DNA from: Chrysomallon squamiferum
Lineage: Eukaryota > Mollusca > Gastropoda > Neomphalida > Peltospiridae
Length of the DNA: 17,500 nucleotides
NCBI GenBank assembly: GCA_012295275.1
Contig: CM022671.1
Location: 4,586,565-4,604,064 of the forward strand
Direction: 5' to 3'
Position numbers and translations under genes: made by a program. This document shows, piece by piece, positions 15,120-17,500 of this stretch; positions within the stretch are counted from its first letter, which is position 1, and each line of letters starts with the position of its first letter. The notes beneath the pieces are model-generated. The model was given only the letters and a program-made list of their open reading frames with translations. It did not search any database and had not been told where the DNA came from.

Positions 15120-16456
15120 GTAGGTGTTGCTGACGTCGTGTTTTACATGTATTTATTTTTATTTTTTTCGTAAAAAAAAAAGAAGGGAGTAAGTTTGTTT
15201 GTTGCTGATAAAAGTTAATGAAAAAGCTAAGAATTAAAAACTGTTCTTTATTTGCATGTTCAGTACGTTTCAATGTACACGGTTTATTAAAAAGAAAGGA
15301 AAGAAATGTTTATTTTAATTAAACGACGAATTCAGAACATTTTATTTACGGTTATTTGGTGTCAGACAAGGTTAAGGATCACTTACATAATAAGAGAAGA
15401 AACCCGTTGCCATTACTTCATAGTCTACTCTTTCCTGTTAGCAAGAAGGGATCTTGTATATGTACCATCCCAGAGACAGGACAGTATATGGCTTTTGTTA
15501 CACCAGTTTTTGAGCACTGGTTGTAACGGGATATAGCTCAGTGGAGACTCTAGACAGATTTGATCTTGGTACCATTCATACATCACCCCAAATAACAATC
15601 AATGATTGAAAGAAGAATGAATGAAACTGAAAAAAAAAATGGTTACAAATTTCTGAATTAACGAATAATATCTATTACAAAAACATTCACCATTTTTTAA
15701 AATATTAATCGTTATCGTGGTTCGATAAGACTGAAAAAAAGAGAGAGAACGCAGCAAAAGCTATCAGTTATTCCCTTCTTTTGACGGAAACCTTTCCACA
15801 GAATTGTTAACAAAGTTAAGAAACTACCCAATTAATTTCAATGCTAATTATTATTCTTCAAATTTTTAGTTTTTAATTTTTTTATATTTTAATTTTTTTA
15901 AATTTTTACTTCATTATTTCAGTCGTCTGCGGACGCCAGAGAAAGTGTGACGCCGAAAACTCCCGACAAACCATCGACTCCGGCGAACATCCTTTTAGAA
16001 GAGCAGACGAGAGATGGCGCCATTTCTAAGCTCAGCCAGAAACCCAGCGAGGGCGGAGCCGTCGTCAAGATCGCCGTCAAGGACGACGTGGAATTCCAGG
16101 TGGTATCAGGACACCTGCCCGTCGCCTTCTCCACCCAGCAGACCGTCACGCTCGGAGGGCTGACCTTCGCCCTGTTCACGAAATCCCTGCAGACGCTGAT
16201 TACACTTCGGGACGTCCCGCAAAGCAACCAGAACGAAATATATTACTCGCTCGTGGTGTTGTTGTACCTGGCGATGCTGCTGAACATTCTCCACGCCATC
16301 GTGCTGGTATGGCTGGGGATCGTGAAGAAGGACGGGACGCAGGAGCAACAGGAGAGGGCGCAGTCGTTGATTCACATGTCGTCGTTCGTGACTCTCATTA
16401 TGATCCTTCTAGAAATCTGTACCGCCATTTTACATGTCCACGTAATTGCTAGTTAA
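15006..16456 (+). CDS. NINJ-like: Ninjurin-family membrane protein (2 coding exons)
   Basis: Exons 15006-15119 and 15923-16456 (stop TAA). Donor GACAG|GTAGGT, acceptor TTATTTCAG|TCG, phase 0; 215 residues. Residues 1-95 are hydrophilic and Pro-rich, with a basic cluster KPKRSRRRV (22-30) and several Thr-Pro sites. Residues 104-134 ('PVAFSTQQTVTLGG', 'LFTKSLQTLITLRD') correspond to the amphipathic helices of ninjurins. TM helices are at about 145-171 (YYSLVVLLYLAMLLNILHAI...) and 187-212, joined by a short charged loop KKDGTQEQQERAQ, as in NINJ1/NINJ2. In the family, oligomers of this domain mediate cell adhesion and plasma-membrane rupture during lytic cell death. The second ATG (15030, GAA before it and G after) has the better start context and would give 207 residues. 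Exon 2 is far more GC-rich than its surroundings. The paralogue cannot be assigned. Confidence 0.88.
15370..15575 (-). mobile_element. Antisense copy of a mollusc-type tRNA-derived SINE (body) in the ninjurin intron
   Basis: Segments such as AGAGAAGAAACCCG (about 15392), AGCAAGAAGGGATCTTGTAT, ACCATCCCAGAGACAGGA, and CACCAGTTTTTGAGCACTGG followed by TTGTAACGGGATATAGC correspond, in reverse orientation, to a SINE body I recall from many mollusc genomes. A second, more decayed copy occurs in this window at 11934-12070. The tRNA-related head towards 15575 is badly degraded. The family is assigned from memory, not by search. Confidence 0.6.
15923..16456 (+). CDS. NINJ-like: Ninjurin-like gene, coding exon 2 (residues 39-215), whole ninjurin domain
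   Basis: The acceptor is preceded by a long T-rich tract. The exon encodes SSADARESVTPKTPDKPSTP, a variable linker, and the complete ninjurin domain ending in HVHVIAS. It shows strong codon bias towards G/C third positions against an AT-rich background, typical of a constrained coding exon. Confidence 0.92.
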   Translation, partial: SSADARESVTPKTPDKPSTPANILLEEQTRDGAISKLSQKPSEGGAVVKIAVKDDVEFQVVSGHLPVAFSTQQTVTLGGLTFALFTKSLQTLITLRDVPQSNQNEIYYSLVVLLYLAMLLNILHAIVLVWLGIVKKDGTQEQQERAQSLIHMSSFVTLIMILLEICTAILHVHVIAS

Positions 16457-17055
16457 CAACCTTCTCGCATTCAGTCGTTTGATTATCTTTTTTTTTTTTT
16501 TTTTTTTTTTCAAGAAGCTATTCGGCTAGACGATAACCGAAGCTTGTGACGTCACAGGTAACACAATTAATGCGTTCTTGCCAATTTTTGGAAATGTTGT
16601 TTGTGATGTCACTAGGGAACAAAGACCTGAAAATCCATCATTTGAAATCCCATGTGTATGACGTTTTTCGCGATATAAATAAAAAATAATCCTTGATAAT
16701 TTGTTCTTTCTGACGTCATAAATAATGCTTTAACAAGACAACCTATCTTCTGAAATTTGTTTTGATGACGTCATTAGTATTACTATTTTTTGGACAAACT
16801 GTGATGATGTAATTCCTGATATCGCCTCTTCTGACATCATAAGCAACACAATGAAATATAACATTATGCCTTTTCTGACGTAATTAATTGGCAACAATAC
16901 AAAACAGAAATGTTGACTCTTTCGAAATCTCTTGTTCCCGATATTGTGAAGATCATAAACAATGTCTTTCGATGCCTCTCAGTTATTCTGATATTACAAA
17001 AATTAAGCTGATACGAAATGAAACGATGTAAATAAATTCTTGTGTGTTTGTTTTT
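16457..17055 (+). other. 3' UTR of the ninjurin-like gene
   Basis: Runs from the stop codon to the inferred cleavage site after AATAAA 17031-17036. It contains a 23-nt T tract (16488-16510), an upstream weak AATAAA (16678-16683) and the TGACGTCA-like array. No further coding is seen. Confidence 0.6.
16547..16883 (+). repeat. Array of eight TGACGTCA-like octamers, degenerate tandem repeat of about 55 bp
   Basis: Octamers start at 16547 (TGACGTCA), 16604 (TGATGTCA), 16659 (TGACGTTT), 16711 (TGACGTCA), 16766 (TGACGTCA), 16805 (TGATGTAA), 16832 (TGACATCA) and 16876 (TGACGTAA). The first four spacings are 57, 55, 52 and 55 nt, then 39, 27 and 44. Flanks also recur: a T/C-rich or TTTGA stretch before, and A/T-rich 'CATAAGCAACACAAT'-type sequence after. 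The octamer is the palindromic ATF/CREB core. Confidence 0.7.
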
Positions 17056-17060
17056 GTTAT
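17031..17060 (+). terminator. Poly(A) signal and GU-rich element of the ninjurin-like gene
   Basis: AATAAA at 17031-17036 is followed directly by a G/T-rich stretch (TTGTGTGTTTGTTTTTGTTA). This gives a 3' UTR of about 600 nt. Confidence 0.65.
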
Positions 17061-17500
17061 GGTTATCATATTACTTTTATGGGATTACTGTTAACACCTG
17101 CTCTATGATGAAGAAAAAATATACAGTAAACACAATTAAATTTGTGGGCACTGGAAAAACCTTTGCTATAAATAGATCTCTAAACTCCATATTACTGTAG
17201 AGTTTTAAAATTTTCTTGAATGAACAATACTTAAGTTCATATTTAGGTAAATTTATTAATAAAGGACTAAATAAAATTTTAAAATTTAAATAAGTAATAT
17301 AAATAATGTATGAATAAATAATGTATGAAATAAAACTAAGAATTTAGAACAACGGAATAAATTATTTAGAAAGAAAAAATGAAATGAAATAAAATAAAAT
17401 AAAATCAAATATAATACATGAATTAAAATAAAATAAAATAAAATAATATAAAATAATTAAAATAAAGTAAAATAATAAAAATAAAAATAAAGAGGTACTT
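17061..17500. other. AT-rich non-coding end of window
   Basis: Nothing gene-like is seen. AAAAT-type repeats cover about 17385-17490. Confidence 0.6.

Noticed and set aside
15306-15536. Plus-strand frame MFILIKRRIQNILF...
   Set aside because: Intronic; most of it lies in the antisense SINE copy.
15528-15575. tRNA-like A box (TAGCTCAGTGG) suggesting a tRNA gene
   Set aside because: No acceptor stem or intact B box, and the stretch is part of the degraded head of the SINE.
15919-16375. Minus-strand frames opposite ninjurin exon 2
   Set aside because: Shadows of a GC-rich coding exon; the plus-strand reading has family motifs and two TM helices.
1-17500. CRISPR arrays, prokaryotic operons, rRNA genes
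   Set aside because: All repeats are eukaryotic microsatellites without unique spacers; no rRNA or prokaryotic gene signatures were seen.

Overview
This is a piece of an animal nuclear genome, most likely a mollusc (gastropod or bivalve). The grounds are split genes with GT-AG introns, about 70-75% A+T background with very dense microsatellites, two antisense copies of a tRNA-derived SINE that I recall as widespread in mollusc genomes, and protein sequences of animal type. The species cannot be told from the window. There is nothing bacterial here: no operons, no CRISPR array, no phage genes. The great majority of long open frames are simple repeats read as protein.

Two genes are well supported. 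(1) On the minus strand, 3613-11054, nine coding exons with GT-AG junctions and matching phases join into one 474-residue protein. It has an N-terminal signal-anchor segment, a JMJD8-like JmjC domain (metal-site residues H207, H209, H278; likely 2-oxoglutarate lysine K221) and about four C-terminal TPR repeats. A further candidate upstream exon (11199-11569) would add 113 residues of a 12-residue Thr-Lys-Gln-rich repeat by an in-phase splice. A possible non-coding first exon ends at 13231 or 13299. The 3' end is supported by an AATAAA plus GU-rich element near 3130-3093. (2) On the plus strand, 15006-16456, two coding exons encode a 215-residue ninjurin-family membrane protein. Its 3' UTR carries an array of TGACGTCA-like octamers and ends at an AATAAA plus GU-rich signal at 17031-17060. 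The two genes are divergent, with about 1.5 kb between their probable 5' ends.

Layout: 1-240, possible last exon of a plus-strand gene entering from the left (weak). 240-3090, non-coding, with a hAT-like MITE remnant at 2241-2520. 3093-11054, the JmjC-TPR gene, whose introns are filled with tri- and tetranucleotide repeats and a duplicated intronic segment. 11055-13400, probable 5' part of that gene, with a SINE fragment and repeats. 13400-14700, intergenic. 14700-15005, probable ninjurin promoter and 5' UTR. 15006-17060, ninjurin gene with an antisense SINE in its intron. 17060-17500, AT-rich non-coding.

No functional link between the two genes is visible. By family knowledge, JMJD8 acts in the ER lumen and ninjurins act in the plasma membrane (adhesion and membrane rupture in cell death). 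All gene models are from reading the sequence by eye; no alignment or splice predictor was run.
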